From Corallococcus sp. NCRR (lineage in GTDB: Bacteria; Myxococcota; Myxococcia; Myxococcales; Myxococcaceae): DNA of 64,000 bases. The notes under the pieces are model-generated. The model had not been told where the DNA came from. It did not search any database and saw only the letters and a list, made by a program, of their open reading frames with translations. The position numbers and the translations under genes were made by a program. Below, in pieces: positions 50,085 through 59,614 of this stretch. The DNA lies in contig NZ_CP114039.1 of NCBI RefSeq assembly GCF_026965535.1, forward strand, positions 1,426,001 through 1,490,000, read 5' to 3'. Each line of letters starts with the position of its first letter. The first letter of the stretch is position 1.

Positions 50085-52979
50085 TCAGCTCAATGCCTCA
50101 CGGCACTTGAGACAGACATCCCCACCCTGCCCCACTGCTTCGGAGTACACCCAGCAGCGGGGGCACTTGATGCCCAGGGCCGGAAGCACGTCTATGGACA
50201 GCGATACACCGTCACCGAAGGTCTGTGAAACATCCATGACCTTCGCTGAGTCAGATGGAGCATCCGCCAGCTCCACCTGGCTCACGATGAACAGCCCGGG
50301 CAACTCCGCGAGGTGCGCCTCCAGCACCCCGCGCACCGTGCCCATGGCGCTCAGCACCACGCGGGCCTCCAGCGACGCGCCGATGCGCTTGTCCCGCCGC
50401 GCCACCTCCAGCACGCCCTGCACCGCGCTGCGCACCGCGAAGAGCTTCGCGTAGCGCGCCTCCAGCTCCGGCGGCATCGTGGCCTTCACCTCCGTGAAGC
50501 CCGCCAGGAACACGCTCTTCGCGCGCTCGCCCGGCAGGTGCTGCCACGCCTCCTCCGCCGTGAAGCTCATCACCGGCGCCAGCAGCGGCAGCAGCACCGT
50601 GAGCGCCTCGTGCAACACCGTCTGCGCACCCCGCCGCGCGGCTCCGTCCTGCTTCGCCGTGTAGAGCCGGTCCTTCAGGATGTCGAAGTACACGGCTGAC
50701 AAATCATTGGCGCAGAAGTCCACCACCGTCGCGTAGACGAGGTGGAACTCATAATCCTCGTACGCCTGCCGCACTCGGGCGGCCACCTGCGCCAGCCGTC
50801 CGCGCGCCCACTTGTCCAGGGGCAACAGCTGGTCCCCGGCCACCGCGTCCTTCGCCGGGTCGAAGTCGTGCAGGTTGCCCAGCGCGTACCGCAAGGTGTT
50901 GCGGATCTTCCGGTAGCCCTCCGACAGCCCCTTGAGGATGGCGTCCGACAGGCGCACGTCGTTGCGGTAGTCGCTCGCCGCCACCCACAGGCGCAGCACC
51001 TCCGCGCCGTACTGCTGGATGACCTTGTCCGGCGCCACCGTGTTGCCCCGGCTCTTGGACATCTTCTCGCCCTGGCCATCCACCACGAAGCCGTGTGTCA
51101 GGCAGGCCTTGTAGGGCGCCACGTCGCGCGTGCCCACCGACACCAGCAGCGAGGAATGGAACCAGCCCCGGTGCTGATCACTCCCCTCCAGGAACAGGTC
51201 CGCCGGCACGCGCTGCCGCTTCGCCAGCACCGCGGACGCCATGCACGCCGAGTCGAACCACACGTCCAGGATGTCCGTCTCGCGGTGGAACTCACCCTTG
51301 CCGCAGCGAGGACACGTGAAGTCCTGCCCGAGGAACTCCTTCACCGGCGTGCGGTACCACACGCCCGCGCCCTCCCTCTCCACCGCCGCCGCCACCCGCT
51401 CCATCACCTCCGGGGACACCACCGCGTCGTCACACCCGTCGCAGTACGCGATGGGAATCGGCACGCCCCAGCTGCGCTGCCGGCTGATGCACCAGTCCGG
51501 GCGGCCCTCCAGCATGCCCCGGATACGCGACTGTCCCCACGACGGCACCCACCGCACCTGGTCCACCTGATCCAGCACCACCTGCCGGAAGGTCTGCGTG
51601 CCGTGGAACGGCGCATCCATCGGGATGAACCACTGATACGTCGCCGCCTGGATGACCGGCTGGTGGCAGCGCCAGCAGTGCGGATAGCTGTGCGTGAGCG
51701 TGTCCGACCTGTCGTTGAGCAGCGCGCCCCGCTGCACCAGCAGGTCCAGCACCACCGGGTTCGCCTCGAACACGCGCCGGCCCGCGAGCACCTCGCCCAC
51801 CGTGTCGTCGTAGCGGCCGTCCGCGCGCACCGGGTTGTAGATGTCCAGGCCGTACTTCAGACCGACCTCGTAGTCCTCCTGGCCATGTCCCGGCGCCGTG
51901 TGCACCAGCCCCGTGCCCGCGTCCAACGTGACGTGCTCGCCCAGCACCACGCGCCCCTGCCGCTCCAGGAACGGGTGCTGATACGTCACGTGCTCCAGGT
52001 CCTCGCCCGTCGCGTACGCGAGGATGCGAGACGGATCCACCAGCGCCGGTGACGACACCTCGCCCGTGGGCAACTGCACGTGCTTCACCGCGAGCTCGTC
52101 CGACTTCACCTCCGCCAGCACCTTCGCCAGCAGGTCCTTCGCCACGCAGAGGACGCGGTCCTCCAGCCGGTAGAAGACGTATTCGAACCCGGCGTTCACC
52201 GCGATGGCCAGGTTGGCCGGCAGCGTCCACGGCGTGGTGGTCCAGATGACGAAGGACACACGCTGTCCCTTCAGCTGCGGCAGCTTCTCCAGCAGCGCCG
52301 GCCCCGCGTCGAAGGCCACGTACGCGGACGGCGAGGTGTGCTCCGCGTACTCCACCTCCGCCTCCGCGAGCGCGGTCTGGTCCTGGAGGCACCACGCCAC
52401 GGGCTTCTTGCGTCGGTACAGCATGCCCCGGCGCGCGAACGCGGCCAGCTCGCGGACCTCCTGCGCCTCGTAGCTGAAGTCGAGCGTCCGGTAGGGCGCG
52501 TCCCACGTCCCGAAGACGCCCAGCCGCTGGAACTCCGCGCGCTGGATGTCCACGAACTCCAGCGCGTACTCGCGGCAGCGCTCCAGCAGCGCGTCACGCG
52601 ACAGGGTGCGCTTGTCCAGCTTCTGTTCCTTGAGGCGCTTCTCCACCGCCTGCTCGATGGGCAGACCGTGAGTGTCCCAGCCGGGGATGAAGTCACACGG
52701 GCGTCCGGAGAGGTTCCGGAACTTCACCACGATGTCCTTCAGCACCTTGTTGAGCGCATGCCCGGCGTGCAGGTGGCCGTTGGCGTACGGCGGCCCGTCC
52801 GCCAGCACGAAGGGCTCACGGCCCGCGTTCTTCGCGAGCAGCTGGGTCCACACGTCCTGCTCCCGCCACCAGGCGAGCAGGCGCGGTTCGAGCTGGCCCA
52901 GGTTCCCCTTCATGGGGAACTCCGTGCGCGGCAGGTGGACGGTGGCGTCGAGGTCCTTGCGGGAGGGGGCGTCGCTCAT
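50085..52979 (-). CDS. ileS: Isoleucyl-tRNA synthetase
   Basis: A 964-residue class Ia synthetase. HIGH motif in PPYANGHLHAGHALNK, KMSKS motif in GEKMSKSRGNTV, an editing domain between the halves (WTTTPWTLPANLAI, FVDIQRAEFQRLG), an anticodon-binding helical domain (about 640-800), and a C-terminal zinc-binding end with cysteines (CPRCWVYSEA, CLKCREAL). Length fits IleRS. It charges tRNA-Ile. The start is the ATG at 52979; the preceding 13 codons were omitted. The small Cys-rich peptide gene (53033) lies directly upstream on the same strand. Confidence 0.97.
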   Translation of the reverse strand: MSDAPSRKDLDATVHLPRTEFPMKGNLGQLEPRLLAWWREQDVWTQLLAKNAGREPFVLADGPPYANGHLHAGHALNKVLKDIVVKFRNLSGRPCDFIPGWDTHGLPIEQAVEKRLKEQKLDKRTLSRDALLERCREYALEFVDIQRAEFQRLGVFGTWDAPYRTLDFSYEAQEVRELAAFARRGMLYRRKKPVAWCLQDQTALAEAEVEYAEHTSPSAYVAFDAGPALLEKLPQLKGQRVSFVIWTTTPWTLPANLAIAVNAGFEYVFYRLEDRVLCVAKDLLAKVLAEVKSDELAVKHVQLPTGEVSSPALVDPSRILAYATGEDLEHVTYQHPFLERQGRVVLGEHVTLDAGTGLVHTAPGHGQEDYEVGLKYGLDIYNPVRADGRYDDTVGEVLAGRRVFEANPVVLDLLVQRGALLNDRSDTLTHSYPHCWRCHQPVIQAATYQWFIPMDAPFHGTQTFRQVVLDQVDQVRWVPSWGQSRIRGMLEGRPDWCISRQRSWGVPIPIAYCDGCDDAVVSPEVMERVAAAVEREGAGVWYRTPVKEFLGQDFTCPRCGKGEFHRETDILDVWFDSACMASAVLAKRQRVPADLFLEGSDQHRGWFHSSLLVSVGTRDVAPYKACLTHGFVVDGQGEKMSKSRGNTVAPDKVIQQYGAEVLRLWVAASDYRNDVRLSDAILKGLSEGYRKIRNTLRYALGNLHDFDPAKDAVAGDQLLPLDKWARGRLAQVAARVRQAYEDYEFHLVYATVVDFCANDLSAVYFDILKDRLYTAKQDGAARRGAQTVLHEALTVLLPLLAPVMSFTAEEAWQHLPGERAKSVFLAGFTEVKATMPPELEARYAKLFAVRSAVQGVLEVARRDKRIGASLEARVVLSAMGTVRGVLEAHLAELPGLFIVSQVELADAPSDSAKVMDVSQTFGDGVSLSIDVLPALGIKCPRCWVYSEAVGQGGDVCLKCREALS

Positions 52980-53032
52980 GGCTTGAGCGCCCGTAACACC
53001 CTCCCGCCGGTCCTTCAATCACACCCGCGGAC

Positions 53033-53329
53033 TCACTCGTCGTGGTGGTCGTCGCCGTGTTCGTGCGTGTGCGGCCGGGGCGTGTTCTTGCCCTTGCCCT
53101 TGGGGCACTTCTTGGCGCACTTCGCCTTCGCGTCCTGGAACGCCTTCGTGCACTTGTCCGTGCAGTTCCGGTCCTTGGCGGAGCACTTCTTCACACAGGC
53201 CTGCATCGTGGGGCCGGCGTTGATGGAGCACTTCTCGTCGCACGTCTGCGCGAGCGCCTGGGGCGCCACCAGCACCGCGCCCAACACCATCAGTCCCAGC
53301 CAGCCCCGCACCGCGATACGCGTCGTCAT
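53033..53329 (-). CDS. Secreted twin-CX3C peptide with His-rich tail
   Basis: A 98-residue secreted peptide (signal ending in LAQ). Mature part has paired CX3C motifs: TCDEKCSI, ACVKKCSA, NCTDKCTK, KCAKKCPK, then a Lys/Gly linker and a His/Asp-rich end (HTHEHGDDHHDE). The twin CX3C layout recalls helical-hairpin disulfide proteins, and the His tail may bind metal. It is related to the peptide at 54060-54389. No known family. Confidence 0.75.
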   Translation of the reverse strand: MTTRIAVRGWLGLMVLGAVLVAPQALAQTCDEKCSINAGPTMQACVKKCSAKDRNCTDKCTKAFQDAKAKCAKKCPKGKGKNTPRPHTHEHGDDHHDE

Positions 53330-53359
53330 GTCGCTCTCGTCTTCCCTTGCCCGCTGGCG

Positions 53360-54049
53360 TCACTCGCCCGGGCGCATGTCATCGTCCGCCGCCGCGGCCC
53401 GGCGCACCAGCCGCACCGCCACCGGGCCGTCCTTGGTGACGCCCAGGGTGAGCGAGACCTCTTCCGTGGAGGACTTGAACACGCGGGGTTGGATCTCCTT
53501 GAACCCCGCCTTGGTGAGCACCTCCCGGTAGAAGGCCTCCACGTCCGCGGTCGTCCTGCCCGGCACCGAGTAGCTCACCGTGTGCGAGCCCTCCGTCTGC
53601 GCCGTCAGCACCCCGGAGCCGCCGGGGAAGACAGGCAGCCCGGCCGGCTGCGGCGCCTTCGCCGCGCCCAGGTTCGCCTGCCCCAGGAACACCGTGGTGG
53701 TGCCGTCCGGATTCACCTGGAGGATGGCCGTGTAGGAGATGAAGTTGCGCGTATCGAGGCCCGTCACCATCGGCTCGCGCAGCAGCTGCGGCTGCTTGTA
53801 CGCCTCATCCACCGAGAAGCCCCAGGACTGGAAGCGGTCCACCACGCTCTGGAGGATGACCTGCGCCTTCTCCTTGCTGCGCACCGCGAGCAGCTTCACC
53901 GGCACGCCGTTGGCGTCCACCTGGCCCGGCACGTCCACGACGCTGACGGTCTTGGGGATGTCCCAGGTGAAGTTGGCCCGCTGAGCCCAGGCAGGAGCGG
54001 AAAGCCCCAACACCAGCGTCAGCGCCGCCCCATGAATCGCGCGCATCAT
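53360..54049 (-). CDS. Secreted hypothetical protein between twin CX3C peptides
   Basis: A 229-residue secreted protein (signal ends in WAQ). Mature part is beta-rich: FTWDIPKTVSVVDVPGQVDA, VPVKLLAVRSKEKAQVILQS, FISYTAILQVNPDGTTTVF, HTVSYSVPGRTTADVEAFY, VSLTLGVTKDGPVAVRLVR. These repeats look like a cohesin/Ig-like or lipid-binding sheet. A purine-rich AGGAGGGG site precedes the ATG at 54049. It sits between two twin-CX3C peptide genes and the Tad-like cluster, so it may be part of the same secreted system. Confidence 0.7.
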   Translation of the reverse strand: MMRAIHGAALTLVLGLSAPAWAQRANFTWDIPKTVSVVDVPGQVDANGVPVKLLAVRSKEKAQVILQSVVDRFQSWGFSVDEAYKQPQLLREPMVTGLDTRNFISYTAILQVNPDGTTTVFLGQANLGAAKAPQPAGLPVFPGGSGVLTAQTEGSHTVSYSVPGRTTADVEAFYREVLTKAGFKEIQPRVFKSSTEEVSLTLGVTKDGPVAVRLVRRAAAADDDMRPGE

Positions 54050-54059
54050 CCCGCCCCTC

Positions 54060-54389
54060 CTACCCTCGGTTCGAACGCGCGGCCTTGACGGACTTGCCCG
54101 ACTTCGGCCCCGTGTCGCCCTCCGGCTTGGGGCAGCGGGCCTTGCACTGGTTGAACTGGGCCTGGAACTTCTTGGCGCAGCGCGCGGAGCAGGTGCGGCT
54201 GCTGTCCTTCGCGTCACCCGGGCTGCCCGGCGCCGGACAGGCGGTGATGCAGGCGTTGAGCGTGTCGCCGTTCTTCGTCGCGCAGTCCGTGTTGCACGAG
54301 TTGCTGTCCGCGCGCGCCGGAGACGCCGTCAGGCACACGCCCAGCACCAACGCCAGCACTCCACCCGACAGCAGGCTTCGCATCTTCAT
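54060..54389 (-). CDS. Secreted twin-CX3C peptide
   Basis: A 109-residue secreted peptide (signal MKMRSLLSGGVLALVLGVCL). Paired CX3C motifs: SCNTDCAT, ACITACPA, TCSARCAK, QCKARCPK, then a basic Lys/Gly/Ser end (SGKSVKAARSNRG). The paralogue at 53033-53329 has the same spacing of four cysteine pairs. Likely disulfide-bonded in the periplasm or outside. The start is one base from the stop of the Tad-like gene at 54391, so expression may be coupled. Confidence 0.75.
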   Translation of the reverse strand: MKMRSLLSGGVLALVLGVCLTASPARADSNSCNTDCATKNGDTLNACITACPAPGSPGDAKDSSRTCSARCAKKFQAQFNQCKARCPKPEGDTGPKSGKSVKAARSNRG

Positions 54390-54390
54390 C

Positions 54391-55389
54391 TCAGCAGTCC
54401 TTTCCAAGGAAACAGCCGTTCCGGTCCAGATAGCCCAGACCATAGTGGGGTGTGGTGATGCCAATCAGCGCGCCGGGGGACGTGTTCCACAGGTTGCCCA
54501 GGGGCGTAGGCCTGCTGATAAAGGCCTGCATGAATTGGCTCTCCTCACCCGCCGCGCTCATCCAGAAGGTGTTCTCCCGCTGCATCAAGACCAGGGGCGG
54601 CAGCGGATTCATGAAGAGGGCGTCCATGGCCAGGAAGCTGGCGTAGGTCGGGATGGGCAGCGTGGTGGGCTCGTAGACACCCTTCGTGGCCGCGTAGAAC
54701 GGCCCATTGGTGCACGGCAGCGCCATGTCCTGGAACAGCACGCATTTGGAGGACTCGATCTCATTGGAGAGCCCCCAGTCATCCACGAGCATGGAGAAAC
54801 TGCCCCGGCACGTGCCGCCCACCGCGCGGCCAATGCCACACACCTGGATGTTGGCGTGGGTCGGGTCCTGGTGCTGCTCCTTGTACAGCCCCGTCTCCGA
54901 ATTCTGGTCGAGGAACCGGGTGGGGATGTTCCAGGAGCTCAGGTTCGCCTGCGACGTGCACGCCGTGCCGCCCTCGTCGCGGTACATCAGCCGGGTCAGC
55001 ACAGGACCATCCCAGTCCAGGCCCCCGTTCCGGCGGCAGTTCACCCGCAGGTCCGAGCCCCGCGTGAACACCTGCGTGATGGTGTCGCCGCGGTTGACGG
55101 ACGACAGGCCGTTGAAGTCCGCGTACCGCGCCTGCGCGTCCTCGCCCGCCTGCCGCATGGAGTCATGCGCCGAGCCGTAGTCCAGGGGGATGTCGTGCAT
55201 CTCCCCGTGCGTGCCGTTCCACAGCGCGGACACGGCGGCCTCCTGCACCTTCAGCGACAGGAAGCCCACCTCCGCGAAGTGGATGCCGAACACCAGGATG
55301 GTGACGAACAGCGTGACGCCGAGGGCCGCCTCGACGATGGACTGGCCCCGCGCCTGCCGGCGGTGACGACGAAGGTGGCGATGCATCAC
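54391..55389 (-). CDS. TadE-like pseudopilin-domain protein
   Basis: A 332-residue protein whose N-terminal RGQSIVEAALGVTLFVTILV helix is the TadE/pseudopilin type (prepilin-like, Glu at the fifth position after the processing site). The remaining 280 residues are a large extracytoplasmic domain with several cysteines (CTSQANLSSWN, CGIGRAVGGTC, ALPCTNGP). It may be secreted by a Tad-like machine or anchored by its helix. The GTG start overlaps the 55386 stop (GTGA). It is in an operon with the TadG-like genes. Confidence 0.75.
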   Translation of the reverse strand: MMHRHLRRHRRQARGQSIVEAALGVTLFVTILVFGIHFAEVGFLSLKVQEAAVSALWNGTHGEMHDIPLDYGSAHDSMRQAGEDAQARYADFNGLSSVNRGDTITQVFTRGSDLRVNCRRNGGLDWDGPVLTRLMYRDEGGTACTSQANLSSWNIPTRFLDQNSETGLYKEQHQDPTHANIQVCGIGRAVGGTCRGSFSMLVDDWGLSNEIESSKCVLFQDMALPCTNGPFYAATKGVYEPTTLPIPTYASFLAMDALFMNPLPPLVLMQRENTFWMSAAGEESQFMQAFISRPTPLGNLWNTSPGALIGITTPHYGLGYLDRNGCFLGKDC

Positions 55390-57065
55390 TGGAACCCCCT
55401 GAAGCCCACGCGCCGCAGTTCCCGGATGGTGTCGGCGGAGGAAGGAGAGCTGGAACCCAACGCGTTGATGGCGTCATCCAGACCCGACTCGTCCGTGTCC
55501 ACCGGCACCAGCGTGGCGCGCCAGTACGGGTTGAGCAGGTTGGGCGGCTCGCTCCAGTGGGAGATGCCCAGGCTGCGGCCACGGTGGTAGTACGCGATGC
55601 CCGTGGACAGCGCCGTCTGGATGCCCAGCGGCGTGACGCCGTCCGCCATGGTCGCGCTGGTGTTGTCGAACCTACCCGCGTTCGGGTTCGGGTTGCTCGC
55701 CTTGAAGCGGAAGCGGAACGCCAGGTTCCACGGGTCCTGCTCCATCGCGGACATGTTGCTGCGGTCGCGCTGGATGACCGCGAAGTTCTTCGGCTGCCCG
55801 AAGTTGTTGTCCGCGCCGTTGGGCCACAGCTCCGTCAGGTTGTAGTCCAGGAACGGCGGCCAGATGCCCGGGCAACTGGACGGGCCACCCAGACACGGCG
55901 CCAGCATGTGCCGCGCGAAGGGCGCCGGATCCGTGCCGCCAAACCACATGTGCGTGGGCGTGGGCATGACGCCACCGGAGGCCGCGAACAGGGCAAGGGT
56001 CGGCACGATGCCGCCCACCATCACCGGGCACGGCGGCCCACCGCCATGCGCGATGTGGTTGTAGATGAAGGCCACCTCGCCCTCGTCCTCGGCCGTGACG
56101 GCGGGAGCGTAGGGGGGAAAGAGCCCGTACTGGAGGATGGGCTTGCCGAAGTGGGCCGTGCCGGCGGCGAACGGGAGCGTGACGATGTCCGGCGGAGTGA
56201 TGACGAAGGCCAGGTTCGCCTCGTGCGCGATGTACTGCTGGAGCAGGCGTGACGTGACGAAGGTGAAGCCGCGGCTGCCCATGGCCGCGTCCACGCTGTG
56301 GGCCACCGTCAACGGCAGCGGATCACAGACCGCGCCTCCGCCCACGCACAGTGCGTTGTCCGCCAGCTCGTTCTTGGAGACGTTGCCCGCGGAGGGCGCC
56401 CGCCACCCCGCATCGTGAGGGTTCTTCCCCGCCACCAGGTCTCCCAGGATGTCGTTGGCGAAGCCCTGGTCGTTCACCTTGTCCTTGAGGCTCCTGAAGT
56501 CCGCATACGAGGAGGCGTACAGCGCGCCCGCCGCCACCTGGTGCAGGCGCATCTGCAGGCCCACCATCGGATCCAACGCCTGGAAGACGGCCTCCACGCG
56601 CAGGTCCTCGCGCTGGAGCATGGTCATCAGCCGGCCCAGGTCCGTCACGCCACGCACGCCGCACTGGCACATGCGCGCACAGAAGCCGTTGCTCCAGGCG
56701 CAGGGGCAGCCCGCGGTGGCGAACGCCTGGTAGACGGGCACCCACGCCCCGTAGCCCATCTTCGCCGCGTTCAATTCGCCGCGGTAGAGGCTGGCCCAGT
56801 TGAGCAGGCTGGCCGCGCCGGCGTTCGCCACCATGTGGGCGATCTCCGCGCGGTTGGAGACAGCGATGGTGTTGAACGTGCGCGCCGTGGCCACCGCGTT
56901 GGAGTACGCGGCCGCGTCCGCCACCGTCTGCACCTCGATGCGCTCGCGCACCTTCATGGTGAACGACAGCGTGAGGGCCACCATCAGCAACAGCAGCAGC
57001 ATGCTGAGGACGAACAGCACCAGGGTCTGACCGCGCTGGGGGGAGGAGCGCTTCATCGTTTTCAC
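55386..57065 (-). CDS. TadG-like protein
   Basis: A 559-residue protein with an N-terminal helix (QRGQTLVLFVLSMLLLLLMVALTL) and a long extracytoplasmic part. The region after the helix (RIEVQTVADAAAYSNAVATA) is the TadG/Flp pilus assembly pattern. The middle is Cys-rich (AGCPCAWSNGFCARMCQCGV). No vWA metal site is obvious. The GTG at 57065 overlaps the upstream stop (57062), so it is coupled to the third pseudopilin gene. Likely acts with the two TadE-like proteins in assembly or export. Confidence 0.75.
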   Translation of the reverse strand: MKTMKRSSPQRGQTLVLFVLSMLLLLLMVALTLSFTMKVRERIEVQTVADAAAYSNAVATARTFNTIAVSNRAEIAHMVANAGAASLLNWASLYRGELNAAKMGYGAWVPVYQAFATAGCPCAWSNGFCARMCQCGVRGVTDLGRLMTMLQREDLRVEAVFQALDPMVGLQMRLHQVAAGALYASSYADFRSLKDKVNDQGFANDILGDLVAGKNPHDAGWRAPSAGNVSKNELADNALCVGGGAVCDPLPLTVAHSVDAAMGSRGFTFVTSRLLQQYIAHEANLAFVITPPDIVTLPFAAGTAHFGKPILQYGLFPPYAPAVTAEDEGEVAFIYNHIAHGGGPPCPVMVGGIVPTLALFAASGGVMPTPTHMWFGGTDPAPFARHMLAPCLGGPSSCPGIWPPFLDYNLTELWPNGADNNFGQPKNFAVIQRDRSNMSAMEQDPWNLAFRFRFKASNPNPNAGRFDNTSATMADGVTPLGIQTALSTGIAYYHRGRSLGISHWSEPPNLLNPYWRATLVPVDTDESGLDDAINALGSSSPSSADTIRELRRVGFRGFQ

Positions 57066-57871
57066 CGGGGACAGGCCATGGTGGCGAAGAAACGCGACTT
57101 CACGGGCGTCATCATTCGCATGGTGAACGTGGTGATGATGGGGAAGACGTACTGCCGGTTGAGCACGCGGTCCGCCAGCTCCGCGCCCAGCTCACCGTCC
57201 AGCACGTGCGACGCCGTCACGTCGCTGCCGTTCCAGTTGGCGTTGCGCTCCGGGATGAGCAGCGGATTCGCGGCGCCCGTGTAGGAACGCAGGCTGAAGT
57301 GCGCCAGGAACATGCGCGACATCACCCAGTTGGCGAACGGGATGCGCAGCGGGTACCAGAACACCAGCTGCACCTCCAGCCGCCGCAGGTGGCCCGGCCG
57401 GTCGAAGTCGCTGTCCTCCGGGCTGTCCACGCCGCCGCCCGCCAGGTCCCGCTGGATCCACACGATGCTGCGGTTGTGGACGCCGTCCAGGCCGGGGCCC
57501 GCACCGCCGGAGCCCGCGTAGCGGTTGTTCATCCGCGCCGCGAACGCCTCCGCCAACAGCCGGGGCGCGTCCGAACCCGCGCCTCGGCCCAGGGGACCGT
57601 TGAGCGAACCCGTCCCCTGCCCCATGAACGAGTGGAAGGTCGGAATCAGCGCCAGGATGGCCGCGTGGGTCATCCGCTCGCAGTCCCCGTGCGCCACGCT
57701 GCCCGCGCGCGTCGCGCGGAAGGCCGCGTAGTGCGTCATCACCCGCGCCTGCATCATCAGGAAGAGCTGCAACGCGCCCAGGATGAGGAACGTCACCAGT
57801 GGCAGCGACAGCGCGGCCTCCACCAGGGCCTGGCCGGATTCGCCTGCTTCACGGGGGGATCGTGCGCTCAT
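57062..57871 (-). CDS. TadE-like pseudopilin-domain protein (second)
   Basis: A 269-residue protein. N-terminal helix ESGQALVEAALSLPLVTFLI is TadE-like, with Glu at the usual position. The large C-terminal part is soluble (ALIPTFHSFMGQGTGSLNGP, GPGLDGVHNRSIVWIQRDLA). It is coupled to the TadG-like gene. A typical Tad locus would add a CpaF ATPase, prepilin peptidase and a secretin; none is present here, so the machinery must be elsewhere. The ATG at 57871 was preferred to one 12 bases upstream. Confidence 0.75.
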   Translation of the reverse strand: MSARSPREAGESGQALVEAALSLPLVTFLILGALQLFLMMQARVMTHYAAFRATRAGSVAHGDCERMTHAAILALIPTFHSFMGQGTGSLNGPLGRGAGSDAPRLLAEAFAARMNNRYAGSGGAGPGLDGVHNRSIVWIQRDLAGGGVDSPEDSDFDRPGHLRRLEVQLVFWYPLRIPFANWVMSRMFLAHFSLRSYTGAANPLLIPERNANWNGSDVTASHVLDGELGAELADRVLNRQYVFPIITTFTMRMMTPVKSRFFATMACPR

Positions 57872-58039
57872 ACGGAGGCTCATCCTGCGGGACGGGGGAA
57901 TCTCGCAGTATCCGTCAAGTGACCGCCGACACACTGCGTCGGGGCCGGAAGGGGGAACCGGCAGTGTCTCAGAGGACGGGCCCGGTGAAAACTTCCTGGG
58001 GATGAAACACTCCCAGTGAAACCGTATCACGGCGCTGTC

Positions 58040-59473
58040 TCAGCGCGGTTTCAGCCCCTTGGCGTCGAGCTGATACTTCTTCACCAGCCGCTCGATGGAC
58101 TTGCGGTGCAGCCCGCTCTCCCGGGCGGCGCGGGACAGGTTGCCCTCGCAGCGGGTGAGGACGCTGGTGACGTACTCGCGCTCGAAGTTCTCCAGCAGCT
58201 GCTCCTTGGCGTCCTTGAAGGCCAGGTGCTCGTTGAAGGGCAGCGGCCCCTCGCGGGCCTGGCCCCGGACGCGCGGGGGCAGGTGGGAGGGCAATATCTC
58301 CTCGCCCTCGGAGAAGGTCAGCACGTGGGAGAGCACGTTCATCAGCTCGCGCACGTTGCCGGGCCAGGCGTAGGCCATGAGCAGCCCCAGGGCCTCCGCG
58401 GAGAAGCGCTTGCGGCCGTGCTTCTCCACCACCTCCGGCTCCGCCAGCGCCTGCTTGAGGATGAGCGGGATGTCGTCCCGGCGCTGGCGCAGGGGCGGCA
58501 GCTGGATGTGGATGACGGACAGGCGGAAGTAGAGGTCCTCGCGGAAGTTGCCCGCGGCGATCTCCTTCACCAGGTCGCGGTGGGTGGCGGCGATGACCCG
58601 GCAGTCCACTTCAATGACGTCGTTGCCGCCCACCCGGCGCACCTCGCGGTTCTCCAGCACGCGCAACAGCTTGGGCTGGAGGTCCAGGCGCAGCTCGCCC
58701 AGCTCGTCCAGGAAGATGGTGCCCCCTTGCGCGCGCTCGAAGGCGCCGGGGCGGCTGGAGGTGGCGCCGGTGAAGGCGCCCTTCTCATGGCCGAACAGCT
58801 CGCTCTCGATGAGGTTGGGCGGGATGGCGCCGCAGTCCAGCACCACCATGGGGCCCTTCTTGCGGCCGGACAGCTCATGGATGGCGCTGGAGACCAGCTC
58901 CTTCCCGGTGCCCGTCTCGCCCTGGATGATGACGGACACGTCCATGGGCGCGATGCGCTTGATGAGCCCGAACACCTGCCGCATCTTCACGCTCTGGCCC
59001 ACCATGCCGCACAGCTCGCCCTCGCGGTCGGGCTCCACCGCCACCGCTTCGTCCATGGGGGCGAAGGTGATGACGGAGGAGCCGGCGCGGATCTGCGAGC
59101 CCGGGGACAGGTAGGCCCGTTCAATCCGGCGGCCGTCCAGGAAGGTGCCGTTGGTGGAGTTCAGGTCCACCAGCAGGTGGCCGCGCTCGGTGTACTGCAC
59201 CTCGAAGTGGTGGCGGCTGGCGGTGCGGTCCTCCACGAGCACCAGGTCGTTGCCCGGGTGGGCCCCGCAGCGCAGCCGCTCCTTGTCGCTGACCATGGAG
59301 CGCCCGGTGTCCGGCCCGGACGTCACCACGAGCCGGCACTTGTGCAGCTTCACGCTGGCGCGCGGATCCACCACCAGGGTCTCCCCCAGGAGGGGGGACT
59401 GGGAGGACAGCTCGAGGCCGACGTCTCCGGGATTGGTGTGGATGTCGTCGGGATGCGGGTTGGGTGCGGTCAT
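58040..59473 (-). CDS. FHA-domain sigma54-dependent activator
   Basis: A 477-residue activator. Residues about 40-130 are FHA (LVLVEDRTASRHHFEVQYTE with RxxS and SxxH, LVDLNSTNGTFLDGRRI). Residues about 155-385 are an AAA+ domain: Walker A GETGTGKELVSSAIHE, sigma54-contact GAFTGA, Walker B TIFLDELGEL, R-finger region FREDLYFRL. Residues about 430-470 are a Fis-type HTH (LSRAARESGLHRKSIERLV). FHA in place of a receiver is typical of myxobacteria and links Ser/Thr kinases to sigma54 promoters. Confidence 0.95.
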   Translation of the reverse strand: MTAPNPHPDDIHTNPGDVGLELSSQSPLLGETLVVDPRASVKLHKCRLVVTSGPDTGRSMVSDKERLRCGAHPGNDLVLVEDRTASRHHFEVQYTERGHLLVDLNSTNGTFLDGRRIERAYLSPGSQIRAGSSVITFAPMDEAVAVEPDREGELCGMVGQSVKMRQVFGLIKRIAPMDVSVIIQGETGTGKELVSSAIHELSGRKKGPMVVLDCGAIPPNLIESELFGHEKGAFTGATSSRPGAFERAQGGTIFLDELGELRLDLQPKLLRVLENREVRRVGGNDVIEVDCRVIAATHRDLVKEIAAGNFREDLYFRLSVIHIQLPPLRQRRDDIPLILKQALAEPEVVEKHGRKRFSAEALGLLMAYAWPGNVRELMNVLSHVLTFSEGEEILPSHLPPRVRGQAREGPLPFNEHLAFKDAKEQLLENFEREYVTSVLTRCEGNLSRAARESGLHRKSIERLVKKYQLDAKGLKPR

Positions 59474-59614
59474 CAGTGAACGCGAGGATAGCAAAGGGTG
59501 CCCACGCACCGTGCCCCCACGCCCGTGCGTGCTAGTGTCCCGCGCCCCGCATGCCCCCCCGAAAAGCCCAGCCGAAGAAGGCGCCGGTCCCTCCTGGCGC
59601 ACAGGCACCCGAGC

